Positions 10,703 through 22,008 of a stretch of DNA of 64,000 nucleotides are shown piece by piece. The position numbers and the translations under genes were made by a program. The stretch covers positions 62,001 to 126,000 of the forward strand of contig MEDY01000016.1 of assembly GCA_001724265.1 (NCBI GenBank), read 5' to 3'. Origin of the DNA: Rhizaria sp. SCN 62-66 (Eukaryota > Rhizaria, unplaced). The notes under the pieces were generated by a model, which was not told the origin of the DNA, ran no database searches, and saw only the letters and a program-made list of their open reading frames with translations. How positions within the stretch are numbered: the first letter of the stretch is position 1; each line of letters opens with the position of its first letter.

Positions 10703-11305
10703 ATGGTGGAGCCTTTCCGCTTTCCGTCCAAGGTTTTGGGCTGCGACTGCATCATCTGCGAGCGCAAGGGCGTCGACATGGCGACGTACAAGGACCCGAT
10801 CATGCTCTTCGACCTCTACAAGGTCGTCAAGATCGACGACAACGGCGAGGCTGTCGACATGTCCCCCGCGGAGATGCAGCAGTTCGAGGAGAAGTACCCC
10901 AAGCACGCCGAGTGGCTGTCTGAAACGGGCACGGGCGAGCCCGTCAACGTCAAGAAGACGGCTTGGCACAAGGTCTGCGTGCAACTGCTCAAGAACATCC
11001 TCCGCGACAAGGAAGTGAAATACTTCCGCTCGCCCGTCGACACGCGCGCGCTTAACATCCCCGACTATCCGGTGTACATTAAGCACCCGATGGACTTCGG
11101 CACGATTGACCAGCGGCTCAACGCCGACGCGCAGGGCGGTTACGAAAACCCCTACGACTTCATCTCGGACGTCCGCATGGTCTTCCGCAACTGCTACGTG
11201 TTCAACGCGAAGGGGACGCAGATCTGGCGCATCGCCGAACGCATCAGCATGAAGTTTGAGGAGCAACTCATCAACTACGCGTCGCTGCCGCCCTCGATGC
11301 TCTAA
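10703..11305 (+). CDS. Small single-bromodomain protein
   Basis: A 200-residue, intronless frame ending in TAA. The C-terminal half is a bromodomain: the ZA loop carries FRSPVDTRALNIPDYPVY, followed by IKHPMDFGTID, the BC-loop NCYVFNAKG with the asparagine that binds acetyl-lysine, and a final helix. Bromodomains read acetylated lysines, usually on histones. The N-terminal 80 residues include a cysteine cluster (CDCIIC) and no recognised domain, so this is not a BET protein with two bromodomains. The frame extends upstream of 10703, but that part is Ser/Pro/Leu-rich and unlike the rest; I place the start at the ATG before VEPFRF. A polyadenylation-type AATAAA lies at 11465-11470. Confidence 0.88.
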   Translation: MVEPFRFPSKVLGCDCIICERKGVDMATYKDPIMLFDLYKVVKIDDNGEAVDMSPAEMQQFEEKYPKHAEWLSETGTGEPVNVKKTAWHKVCVQLLKNILRDKEVKYFRSPVDTRALNIPDYPVYIKHPMDFGTIDQRLNADAQGGYENPYDFISDVRMVFRNCYVFNAKGTQIWRIAERISMKFEEQLINYASLPPSML

Positions 11306-11736
11306 GCAGCTCAGCACTCGGCTAGAGAGGCTGCTGTTGCGACGATGCAACGCATTGTTTGTGATTTGTGAGATATTGCTGTGATAGAAGATAAGAAGTA
11401 TGTTTTTAGTAAGTATTATTGATTTCCCAGTATTTTTTGTTTGTTGCAGGGCTGTAGTTTTTCAAATAAACTCTGTATTACCTAGGTCAATCGTCAAAGT
11501 AGTGTTTCTTTTTCAGTGTCTTGTCCAGCGCCGACTGCCTTGCACTCCGGCAGCATGAGTTTGCTTATCTTTAAGTGACTGTACTGATCTCAATACTCCG
11601 TCAATAGCACTTTCACGATACATCTAAGAGACTAAAATGAATTTCACACATGATCACTATTTTATATCGAATTATACTCACACTATACCTTTGTGCATTT
11701 ACTTTGCGTTCGACTTGTTCGCTTCAGTGCGCAGCC
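11306..11736. other. Intergenic region between tandem genes
   Basis: About 430 nt holding the 3' region of the bromodomain gene, including AATAAA at 11465-11470, and the upstream region of GFM2. Nothing else seen. Confidence 0.55.
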
Positions 11737-14700
11737 ATGTTCCGCGCCGCCTCCGCGCGGTGCCTGCGGCGCGCCCCCGCTCTCTCGCGTCCTCCAGCCC
11801 TCACAGCACCCGCCGCCTTGCAGGCGCTTTTCTTCTCTTCTGCCGCTGCGAGCACAAGCCTTGGTGACGCCGACCTGGCGTCTGTGCGCAACATCGGCGT
11901 CATTGCGCACATCGACGCCGGCAAGACCACGACCTCCGAGCGCATGCTTTTCTACTCGCGCAAAATCCGCGCCATCGGCAACGTCGACAACGGCGACACG
12001 ACGCTTGACTTCCTCGAAGAGGAGCGGCAGCGCGGCATCACGATCCAATCAGCGTGTATCGACTTCCAGTGGGGCGGCGACAAGCGCGTGAGCCTCATCG
12101 ACACGCCCGGCCACGTCGACTTCACCATCGAGGTCGAGCGCTCGCTCCGCGTGCTCGACGGCGCCGTCGGCGTGTTTGATGCCGTCAAGGGAGTGCAGGC
12201 GCAGTCCGAGACTGTCTGGCGCCAGGCGAACCGCCACCACGTGCCGCGCATTGCGTTCATCAACAAAATGGACCGCACCGGCGCCTCATTCGCGCGCGCT
12301 GTCGACTCGATCCGCACCCGCCTGGGCTCCAACCCGCTCCCCGTGCAGCTTCCCTTCTCGCTCCCCTCGGCCGCTATTGGCCCCGCCGCGCGCGCCGTGC
12401 TGGCGGCGTCCTGGCCGGCCTCAGCGCTCCCCAGTGAGGACTCGCGCTGTCTCACTCGGTACGTTGTTGTGAACTCTAACATATCTCGCTATAATCAGTG
12501 TTCCGCTATATATCACTTTAATATAACACGATTTAACAAACATTGGATCTGTATTTGCCGTTTTATGGAGATTTAGTTTTTTTCAATACTCACGACAGGC
12601 TCTAATTTGTATTTTTCTTACGCATCGGTCTTTACTATTCACAGGGAGTTTGCGGGCGCTGTGGAGCTGCCCGAGCTGCGCCTCCGCCTCTGGGCTTCCA
12701 CCGCGGACGGCTCTGACCCCCAGGGCGAGGCGCCTGTTTCCGTGGACCTTGACGGCATCACAAGCACCCAGGGCTCCATGCTCCTGCCCCACTCGGCTAC
12801 AAGCTCTAGCTCCGCCGATAGCGCTGCGAATACGGCGATCGTGAGCTCGGCCGAGTGCGCGGAGCTGATGCTCGCCGCCGCGGCCGCGCGCCGCAGCCTC
12901 ATCGAGTCCCTGGGCGACCTTAACGATGATATCGCGATGGCGTATTTGGAGCACGCAGACGCGACAGCCTCGGCTGCGCCGCCGCTGCCCGCGGGCCCGT
13001 TCCCGCTCTCGTCCGCGGACAGCGCGGCCTTCACCGCCGCCATCAAGGAGCACGCCATGCTCGCCGTCGTCCCGGCCGCGGAGATTCACGCCGCCGTCCG
13101 CGCGGCGACGCTCTCGTCGGGCGTCGTGCCCGTCTTCGCCGGCTCTTCGCTGCGCAACCGAGGCGTGCAGTCGGTCATGGACGCCGTGGTGAGGTACTTA
13201 CCCTCCCCCTTAGACGTCCCCGCGCTCACGGTCGTCCCCGTCGAAGGCGCCGACGGGCACGGGCGCAAGGGCCGCGGCGCCCGCGCTTCCAAGCAGCAAC
13301 AACAACAGCAGCAGCAACAGCAGCAGCCGAGCGCGACTGACTGTGCGGCCGTGGCGACGATCGCGCTACCGCCCTCGTCGGCGGGCCCTCTGTGCGCGCT
13401 CGCCTTCAAGGTGACGCACGACCCGCAGCGCGGCCCGATTGTCTTCGTGCGCGTCTTCTCCGGCACGCTGCGCAACAAGGAGAGCGTGGTCAACGTGCGC
13501 GCGTCGGTTGAGGCCGCGCGCGCTAAGGTCGCCGAGGCGGAGCAGATTGCCGCCGCGGCCGCTGCGGCGACGGCCGGGAATAGTAAGCCCTCTGCCGCCG
13601 CCGCCGCTGCGGCTGCGAGTACGAGCGGCGGCAAGCTCGGCGAGCTCGTGCTGGTGAAGGAGCGCCCCACGCGTCTGCTTGAGATCGAGGCTGACGAAAG
13701 CAACGACTTGTCCGAGGTGCGCGCGGGCAACATCTGCGCTATCGTGGGGCTCAAGAACACCAAAACGGGCGACACGCTCGTGGGACTGACGCAGCCGGGC
13801 GCGAACAAACCGTTCCTGGTCGAGCTCCCGGGCATCAAGGTGCCCGAGCCGGTCTTCTTCTGCTCCGTGGAGCCCGCGACAGCGGCTGGACAGAAGGACC
13901 TGGACCGCGCGCTGTCGATCCTGGCGCTCGACGACCCGTCGCTGCGCGTCGAGGCCGACGCGGAGACGGGGCAGACGGTGATGAAGGGCATGGGCGAGCT
14001 GCACCTCGAGGTCGTCAAGCACCGTCTGGAGCAGGAGTTCAAGCTCGACGTCTGGGTGGGCAAGATGCTCATCTCGTACCGCGAGACCGTCGCCGACGCG
14101 TCCGAGTACGAGCATACCCACGCCATCACGAGCTCCGCGGGCGTCCCCACGGGCGCCTCGGTGCGCATCGCGCTTGCGCTGGTGCCGCAGCTGGACCTGG
14201 CCGACGAGGCCCGCTGTGGCACCTCCGGCTCCGAGCCTGTGGCCGTGGACTGTACCGACTACGCCCACCCCGCCGGCGCTGTCGTTCCCGCCGAAGAAAC
14301 CGCCAACGGCGTTGAGGAGACCGTACTCGCGCTTGACGAGGCGCTGCTCACGGTTGCCGACGACGGCGTGCTGCGTGCCGCCGCGCGCGGGCCCGCGCTG
14401 GGCGCGCCGTTGACGGCCATGGGCGTCAAGCTGCTCTCGGTGCGGCTCTGCGGCGCGCCGGGCGCGGCGCCCACCGCGGCGCTTGCGGCGCAGGCCGGCG
14501 GGCTGACCGTGGGACAGCTCACAGCCGCCGTGTCGCGCGCGGTTACCGAGGCCGTGCGCGCGGCCGGGTCCACGGTGCTGGAGCCCGTGATGCGCACCGA
14601 GGTGTCGTGCGGAGAGGACCAGGTACGGCAGCTATTAGATAACATGAACTCTAATTGGCTTGATTTCAATCTATCTCTTGAATCAACGACAAAGCAACAT

Positions 14701-15088
14701 CGAAATAAGCATTTAACGTGTCATTGTAATTGATCTAACATTTTTCCTTCAAACTGTGATGTACCGCCAAATTTCTTTTCTTTCTCGCACCAACAAACAG
14801 GTCGGCCCCGTGCTGAGTGACCTCGCTTCGAAGCGCCGCGGCCAGGTCCGCCAGGTCCTCTCCGGCTCCTCCGCCGAGACTGCCAACACCAGCTCCAGCA
14901 GTGGCAGTAGCAGCAACAGCGCGGTGCCCGAGCAGGCCGTGATCCTGGCTGACACGCCGCTGGCGGAGCTGCGTGACTACGCAACCGCGCTGCGCTCGGT
15001 CACCGCCGGCTCGGGCTCGTTCGCGATGGAGTTTGCAGAGTTCAGGCCCGTGCCGCAACACGTCGTTACTGCGCTGCAGAAGAACTGA
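11737..15088 (+). CDS. GFM2: Mitochondrial elongation factor G2 (ribosome-recycling GTPase)
   Basis: Three exons (11737-12458, 12645-14622, 14801-15088) give 995 residues ending in TGA. The first 45 residues are rich in Arg, Ala and Ser with no acids early on, a typical mitochondrial presequence. GTPase motifs are AHIDAGKTT (57-65), [13 protein letters not shown] (about 123-127) and NKMD (about 176). The text around switch [20 protein letters not shown], matches the EF-G2 (GFM2/MEF2) branch and not EF-G1. Domain IV and V motifs follow, with GMGELHLEV and a C-terminus of the GFM2 type. With the recycling factor it splits mitochondrial ribosomes after termination. At 995 residues it is longer than usual because of low-complexity inserts: a Gln run near residue 456 and Ala runs near 545-570. 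Donors are GTACGT and GTACGG. Confidence 0.93.
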
Positions 15089-15590
15089 ACAAGACTGCAG
15101 CGGAACAGAGTGGTGCTCTTACAGACACTCGTGATTATCTTCGTTTGTTGTTGGTGACTTTTGTTTAAGTTTGGATTGCATGTGTTTTTCCACCGTATAT
15201 TTATTGCTATCTATGGCCAAATGCAATATATTTACAATACATCTGGCAACATTTACTAAGTTTGATAGTCAGTTAGTTTTGTGATGAATTTCAGTTGGGT
15301 GTATTGACCAACGACTCGTGGCCTTTAACCATATGGTAAAGAGTCTTGGCGTGCGTGTTCCTTAAAGTGTACGCAGATATTAGATGCACAGAGAGGTGCA
15401 TATTCAATAAAAAATGCGGTGATAGTTTCCACTGATAATAAATAGTGTTATATACACACTGGCCATCACAGCCATAGTAATAAAATTGTACACGTCGCAG
15501 CTTGTGATTGTAATTCTTATAGAGTTGCTCCTTGTTGCCTGTCGCCGCAGTCAGTCAGCCAGTTCAGCAATCCGTTCGCTCGCGCCCCTC
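15089..15590. other. AT-rich intergenic region between convergent genes
   Basis: About 500 nt between the GFM2 stop and the TGA that closes the extended lipoate-ligase frame. AT-rich, with an AATAAA near 15406. No gene seen. Confidence 0.55.
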
Positions 15591-16879
15591 TCACGCACTC
15601 ATCCCAACGGCAGCAGCGGGCGCGGGCAGCGGGTAGTCACGCGGCAGCAGCTCCTTCGTCCCCATCGCGTCCGCGCCGCCCGCCGCCTCAAGCAGCGCCT
15701 CGGCCTCGGCGAATCCCACCTAGGCCAAATCGAACAGCTCCGCGGCCCGCGCCAGCACGGCGCGCTCAAACACGCACTCGGCGGGGGCCGCGGCACGTGT
15801 GACCACGCCCGCGGCGGCCGCGGCCAGCGCGGCGGCCGACTGGGGCGCGTCGGCGCGCGCATCCAGCGCAGTTTTGCTGAGGAAAGTCGTCATGTCGCAG
15901 AGGAAGTCGCTGTGCGAGCGCGCGCCGCGGTACGCGGGGCGCTTGGCGGGCAGCGTGAGGTACTGCGCCATGGGCTCCGTCGCCAGCCGCCACAGGAACG
16001 AAGTGTGCTGTGTCGGAGTGTACAAATGTCAAAACAGGAACGTGTGAAAGATGATACAGTTGTGAGCATATCGATGGTATGAATGATTTTCAAAGCAAAA
16101 CTTCAAAGAAACACGTGAAAATATTCGTGGTATATCATTTGTCAAATTCAGAAGATTTTTAAATATTTTAATTCTGCATCAGAACGTACGTGCACCCAGC
16201 GCTCGCGAATGATGGACTGCGCGTTGCCGCCCACCTTCTTCTCGCCCATGCAGTAGTCGTTTTCTTTGAGGTTGAAAGAGCGCAGCAGCTCGGCGGAGGC
16301 ATCGTCAAGTGCGAAGTCCTTAGCGAGAGACTCGAACGCAGGCCTACAGTGCAGTTTAGGTCCGTGCCGACAAGGGTGTGTAAGAGTGAGAGCGCGAGTC
16401 AAAGTCACGGAATGCATTGTTTAGTCTCGACATACAGGGATATAAAAGCAAAGTAAGAGCAAATAACAATACAAATCGCAACAAAATGCACAAATACATC
16501 GGTTTTGTTTCACTTATACGTACTTGTAGATGAGTTCGGTGAACTTCATGATGTCGTGCGGGTACGGCTTGACGTCCGGCAGCGCCGTCTTGTTCATGAT
16601 CAGCGACGTGAACTTCACGTTGTCGTCCACGAACACCGTGCCGCCGCCGGTAAAGCGCTTGATAAGCGGGATTTCGTCGTTTTCGGCGTTGTCGACGTTG
16701 ACTAGCTCGCGCGGCTTGCCCGAGATGCCGAGGATGACTGCGCGATGGTGCGGCAGAGAGCGGTTGAAGCACAGGAAGTTGCGCTTCGCGGGGTCGTGCC
16801 GCAGGAGGGTCTCTTCGATGTACAGCATGCGCTTGGCGTCCACGCGCGGCATGCGCAGGATGTGAAGCGTGGGGCGCAT
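15591..16879 (-). CDS. Lipoate-protein ligase A-like enzyme, with an in-frame TAG near the C-terminus
   Basis: Exons 16524-16879, 16190-16343 and 15591-16007. Residues about 74-86 read KRFTGGGTVFVDD, the lipoyl-AMP pocket motif of LplA/LipB-type ligases, and the second exon gives EKKVGGNAQSI with the conserved lysine. The third exon starts HTSFLW and continues with MAQYLTLPAKRPAYR, like plant-type LplA proteins. The family attaches lipoate or octanoate to lysines of E2 and glycine-cleavage H-protein in mitochondria. A TAG at 15720-15722 would stop the protein at 265 residues. The same frame runs on for 42 GC-rich, Ala-rich codons to TGA at 15591-15593, giving 308 residues if TAG is read. I annotate the longer form because the kinase in this window also has a sense-like TAG. 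The shorter form is possible. Confidence 0.82.
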
Positions 16880-17202
16880 CACGAGAGGTAGCGAAGAATG
16901 AGAGTGCGATTGGCCGAGAAGGGAAAGGGGAAGTGGCTGTGTTTGCGTGGGGCAAGGGAAGAACGGAAAAAGAGTTCTTGAGCGGTTATAGGACTATATT
17001 ACAAGTTTCTTGAAATAAATAATGTGCAATAAAACAACTTGATATCTAGTTTGTTTTCCATTTCCTATTCAACGGATGTTCCAACTCACTGGCATCGTAT
17101 TTATCTCGTCGCACTTTACTGCCCACTGTCCCGATTCGCCTGACGTGGCATCGGAACAAAACACCCAGTTCCCTAGCTTCTGCCACTCGCTTTCCCGCAC
17201 CG
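16880..17202. other. Short divergent promoter region
   Basis: About 320 nt shared by the lipoate-ligase gene (-) and the ankyrin gene (+). It must hold both promoters. No other feature is recognised. Confidence 0.55.
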
Positions 17203-18522
17203 ATGCTCAATTACGCTCTGCCGGTCCTTGTGGCCGTCGTGATTGGTGCCATTGGTCTCATGGCCCCTCAGCGCTGGTTCGAGCCGACGATTTTCGAGGC
17301 CGCGTACCGCAACGACCTGTACGCGCTGCTGGCGCACGCCTACGACGCGACCAACACGACGACACCCGACGGCGCCGCGCTCGCGACCGACTCCGCGGCC
17401 GTGCCCGCGCCCGTCTCGGCCTTCCTGCTTGCCCACCGCGACCACTTTGGCAACTCGGCGCTGCACTGGGCCTCGAAGGCAGCCGGCAACACCGCCGTGA
17501 TGCCGTTCCTACTCTCGCTCCCGCACGCCACGCCCAACGTCACCAACGCGGCCGGCACGGCCCCACTGCACTGGGCCGCGGCCACGGGCGACGCTGCGGC
17601 CGTGACGGCGCTGCTGGCCGCGGGAGCCGACGTCAACGCGCCCAGCGCGCGCCAGGAGCGGCCCCTGCACTGGGCGGTCGAGTGGCTCAACGTCGCGGCT
17701 GTGCGCGCGCTTCTGGCCACCGTGCCGCTGCCCGCCGCCAAGGCAGACTCGCTCTCGGCTACGGTCTCCGCCACCGCAGCTGCGGCCGCGAGCGCTTCTG
17801 CGGGCAAGAGCAAGAGCAGCGGCAAGGGCACAGCCACTGCGAGTGCTGCTCGTGCTGGCGCTGAAGTTGATCTTGCTGCGACCGACGCTGGCTTTGTCAT
17901 GTCTGCCGCGGGCGGGCCGGTGCTCGCGGCCGCCCGCGCGCGGCTGAACCTGTCTGCGGTGGACGAGCAAGGCGACACGGCGCTGCACCGCGTGCGCACC
18001 GACTGCCACACTCAGTGGCGCTGCGTGCGCATCGTGTCGCTGCTGTTGCGCGCGGGGGCTGAGATGGGCGCGCAGAACGTCTACAAGCGGTCGCCGTTGC
18101 AGCACTTTGTGACGACGCACGTTCCGCCGCAGTCGGACAGGGACTTGGACGACGTGGAGCTCGACGATGGCCCTCGTGAGAGTGACGGTGACGGTGAGAT
18201 TCCTATTCTGGACAGCGATGATGTCGACAGTGAAAGCAACGGCGAGAGCGTTGTTCGTCACACTGCGAGTGATAGTGGTGTTGTTGCGACTGGCGACGAC
18301 ATCACAGCCACGGACGTGAATAATGCCGTGGAGACTGCTGATGCCGATGCTAACAGTGCTCCTGCTGGTGCTCATGCCGGTGTTCCTGCTGCTGTTGGTG
18401 CTCGTGCTGCAGATGAAAGTGTTGATGAGGGTGAGGACGACAGCGCCTTGCTTGAGAGGGCTGCACGCAGGAGGGAGAAGATTGCGCAGAAACACACGAG
18501 CAAAGTCAACACAGCGCAGTGA
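17203..18522 (+). CDS. Ankyrin-repeat protein with an N-terminal membrane anchor
   Basis: An intronless 439-residue frame ending in TGA. Residues 2-20 (LNYALPVLVAVVIGAIGLM) form one hydrophobic helix, so the protein is probably membrane anchored with the rest in the cytosol. At least three ankyrin units follow: FGNSALHWASKAAGN, AGTAPLHWAAATGDA with ALLAAGADVNAP, and ERPLHWAVEWLN. A degenerate unit GDTALHRVRTD lies after an Ala/Lys/Ser-rich insert. The C-terminal 140 residues are acidic and Ser/Asp-rich, probably disordered, ending in a basic stretch. Ankyrin repeats mediate protein binding; no partner can be named. It shares a short divergent promoter region with the lipoate-ligase gene. Confidence 0.8.
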   Translation: MLNYALPVLVAVVIGAIGLMAPQRWFEPTIFEAAYRNDLYALLAHAYDATNTTTPDGAALATDSAAVPAPVSAFLLAHRDHFGNSALHWASKAAGNTAVMPFLLSLPHATPNVTNAAGTAPLHWAAATGDAAAVTALLAAGADVNAPSARQERPLHWAVEWLNVAAVRALLATVPLPAAKADSLSATVSATAAAAASASAGKSKSSGKGTATASAARAGAEVDLAATDAGFVMSAAGGPVLAAARARLNLSAVDEQGDTALHRVRTDCHTQWRCVRIVSLLLRAGAEMGAQNVYKRSPLQHFVTTHVPPQSDRDLDDVELDDGPRESDGDGEIPILDSDDVDSESNGESVVRHTASDSGVVATGDDITATDVNNAVETADADANSAPAGAHAGVPAAVGARAADESVDEGEDDSALLERAARRREKIAQKHTSKVNTAQ

Positions 18523-18775
18523 GCAAGTGCAGACTTGAGACAGTCTCAACGCTTTGTGAGACAAGCAAGCTGACAGGCCAACTCGCTGCGCTGCTGGTCA
18601 GTCCAGCAACGCGTTACTTAGAAAAAAAACACACAGATTCGAGAATGAATAGAATACAAAAAGATTTGTTTATTATCGTACTTCAAAATACTTGTTTAAA
18701 CATAAAATAAAAGCAAATGTTGTGTTCGCGACGTGAAAGCGAGTCAGTTTGCGTGCATCCATCCAGCCGGTGTGT

Positions 18776-21700
18776 TTAGGGGATGATGGCATCGAGCCGC
18801 ATGAGCTCAAGCCGGACGCTGCGGCCGACGTGGTCGAGCTCGTTGTTGAGCACGAACGTGGTGAGCGCCTTGCAGCGCACGCGCACGCTCTCGACCTCGC
18901 TCTGCGCCTGCGCCGTGGCCATGGCGCCCGTGGCCGTGGCCGTGGCCGCCGCAAACCGGGCCCCCAGCACGCGCGCGGCCGCCAGCACCAGCGCGCCGGA
19001 GGTGCGGCGCAGGATCGGGTGCAGCGCGGCAAACCGCTGCGCCGCGGCCGCGGTGGCGGCGGGGACGGGCGCGGTCGGAAACAGCCCGAGCGCGTCGAGC
19101 GCGCGCAGGGCGTGCTCGGTGCGCGCGGGTCCCGCGTCGACCTCGGTCACTAGCGCGGCCGCCGCCGTCGCGAGCATGAGGTTGCTGACGAGGTGCGACA
19201 GCCGCGCCGCGCCCTCGCCCTCGCTCTCGCCCTCGCTGTTCCCGCCGTCAAAGCCGTTACTGTCGTAAGCCGCGCTGCCGTCGGCCGCGCCGTGGGCCTT
19301 GATGAAGGCCTTGGCGTTGGCGACGGCGAGCGCGAGCGCCGCGTTGCCGCGCCCCGCCACGGTCCCCGAGGGCGCGAGCAGCGCCGTGACGGTGGACTCG
19401 AGCAGCAGCGTGGCGGCGGCGACGGGCCGGTGCGCGAGCGCGAGCAGCGAGGCGGCGTCGGCGGGCCGGTCCGCCTGCAGCAGCTGCTCGGCCGCGTTGC
19501 ACAGCAGCGCGCACGCCGCGGGCAAGTCGTAGCACGCGGGCAGCAGCCCCACGGTAGCGAGCGCGCGCAGCCCCAGCCAGGGCGTGCGCAGCGTGCCCAC
19601 CAGCACGTCGAGCGCGGCGGGCGTGCCCGCGACCAGCAGCGCTGCCACGTGCGGCGCGTCGACGCCCAACGCTGTGGCGTCGGCGCGCGCGGCGCCCGGC
19701 GCGCAGGCCGCGGCGACGGCGGCCGCGCTCGCGTGCGCGTTGGCGGCGCTGTTGAGCATGGCGGCCGCGCCGACGACGGCGGCGTTGCCCGCGACTGGCA
19801 GCAGCCGCAGCGCGTAGAGGTAGTAGAAGGCGGCGGCGGGCTGCGCGGCGACGAGCGTCTGCACGTAGCGCAGGATGACGAGCGCGGCGTTGAGCGCGAA
19901 GGTCACGCCCGCGACCGCGCCCGGCGCGGCGGGCAGCGGCACGAGCACGGGCTCGGCAGGCTCGGCGACGCGGATAAGGCTGTAGTGCGCCAGCGCGATG
20001 GTCAGGTGCGCGGCCATGCGCGCGTCGACGCGCGCGAGGTACGCCGCAGCCTGCTCAAAGAGCTGCGCCATGAGCAGCACGCGCACATAGAGCAGCGGCG
20101 CCGTGCCCTCGGGGTTGAAGTGGGCCTCGCCGAGCTTGAGCACCTGCGCCTGCAGCGAGGCGAGCGAAAGCCGCGCCTGGGCCTGCGCGTGCGTGGCGCC
20201 ATCGAGCGCGACGAACCACTCAGGCAGGTCCGCAGACTCGGTCCACGCCAGACAGAGCTTGCCCCAGAGGTAGTCGTCGATGTTGACGAGCACGAAGGGC
20301 GTGAGCAGCGACCGCTGGACGGCCGCGTCGACCTTGAACCGGCCCAGCAGGTGGTACAGCGCCACGCGGAACGGCTCCTGCACTTCGCTAGTACTGCTGC
20401 TGCTGCTGCTGCTGCCGGAGGAATACAGCCCCATCTCGTCGTGGAGCGCGCGCCACACGGGCGCGAGCGGCTGCCCGCGCGCGCGCAGGGCCAGCGCGTC
20501 TGCGAGGGCGCGCGCATGCGGGAGGTGCTCCGAGACGTACCACGCCGCCGCACGGACGGCGCCGGCGCGCAGCAGGCAGAACACGCGCGCCCACGGCGAC
20601 GCTGGGCTGGTCGGCGCGGCCACCTGCTGCTGCTGCTGCTGTGCGTTGCATGCGCTGTGGAAGGCCTGGTAGGCGCGGTGGCCGTCGGCGAGGCGCGTCT
20701 TGAACTCACTGCTGGCGACAAAGCCCTCGACGTCGGCAACGATGGCGCGGATGGCGCGCGGGTCCGCAGACTCGCGGTCCCAGGCGGCCGTGGGCGCGGC
20801 ACCGAGACGCGCGGCGACCGTCTGCAGGGCCGGGGACTGTGCGAGGACGCCGCGGATGTGCTGCTCAAAGAGGGACTCGGCGAAGGCGCGCGCGCCCGCC
20901 GCCAGGTGCGCGCGCAGGTGCTGCGGGTGCGCCGCGCGGGCCGCGGCCGCCGCGGGCGTGGGCAGCAGCAGTGGGGCCGTATTGTGCGGCTCCAGCCCGG
21001 CGGTGTTGAAGGGCAGTCCGATCGCGGAGCCGGCGAGCGCAGAGGCGGCCGCGGTGGCCGAGGTGCCGACGCTGGTCATGCTCGCCAGCAGAGCCCAGCA
21101 GTCGTGGACGTCGCTGGGCGGGAGCGTGAGGTCGGCGTCGAGCGCGGGGGCCGCCGCGGAGGCGGGGTCGGCGCCGAGGCGGGCCGACTCGGCGGCGTCG
21201 GCCGCGTCGCAGTAGTAGGCGGCCAGGGGAAAGTGTGAGGCCGAGTCCGTCTGCGGGTGGTCCAGGCGCGCCACGGAGAACGCGGAGATTACGCGAGAGT
21301 AGATGTCGCGCTCGGCGTCTGACAGCGGCGAGGATGACGACGAGGACGACGAGGACGAGGTGGCCAGAGCGGTCGAGGACGAAGATGTGGACGGGGTCAT
21401 TGAGTAGGCAGACGAAGTCGCCTCGGAAAGAACATCGTTCATCTGTTTTGGATAAAAAACAAATTGAATGTGTAAAAATCGTATAGGTTAACTTGATATT
21501 TTGAAAAGATCGATTTGAGTGTTGATTTCATAGTGATATAGTTGTTTGAAGGAAAGAGAGCTGTTGGGCGCCGTACCTGGAAGTTCATGGACTCGAGGAT
21601 GTCGCGCTTCGCGGCAGCCCAGTCGTCGTCAAGACGCGCGACGTAGTGCTGATGGAAAGCATTGGCGTTGATGCGGGCGCACTCTTCAACGGCGGAGGAG

Positions 21701-22008
21701 ATAAGCATCTCGTGCTGGTGCTCGAGGAACGAGTCCACGTCGAGGTCCTCGGCGGGCTCGATAATCTCCTGGCTGGCGGCGACGCGCAGCTGCTGCATAG
21801 CAGACGAGTGCTTACTGAGATCAATGCCCTTGGAGGCAAAGAACATGTGCGCGTTGAGCTCAGCATTCGGGTCGGGCTTCTGTGCAAGCTTGCGCGTGGC
21901 GTTGATGAGCTGCGTCAGGTTGCGCGACTGGAGGGTGAGCCGTTGACTGGCCAAGAGGTTCTGCGACTTGGCCAAAACAGGGCCGAAGCCTGGGTCGACA
22001 GACGACAT
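18776..22008 (-). CDS. NUP93: Nucleoporin NUP93/Nic96
   Basis: Two exons (21577-22008 and 18776-21442) give 1032 residues ending in TAA. The first exon has the N-terminal NUP93 features: a helical heptad region, then HMFFASKGIDL at residues 54-64 and DLDVDSFLEHQHEMLISSAVEE-type sequence. The second exon holds the alpha-solenoid core, with EPFRVALYHLLGRF near residue 500 and DDYLWGKLCLAW near 531, equivalents of the family's GR and DYLW motifs. NUP93 is a scaffold of the inner ring of the nuclear pore and anchors FG nucleoporins. Length is above the usual 820-840 because of Ala-rich and Ser-rich inserts, including a Ser run at the start of exon 2. Exon 2 begins with an ATG, but the conserved N-terminal exon makes a start there unlikely. 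The donor is GTACGG. Confidence 0.88.
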
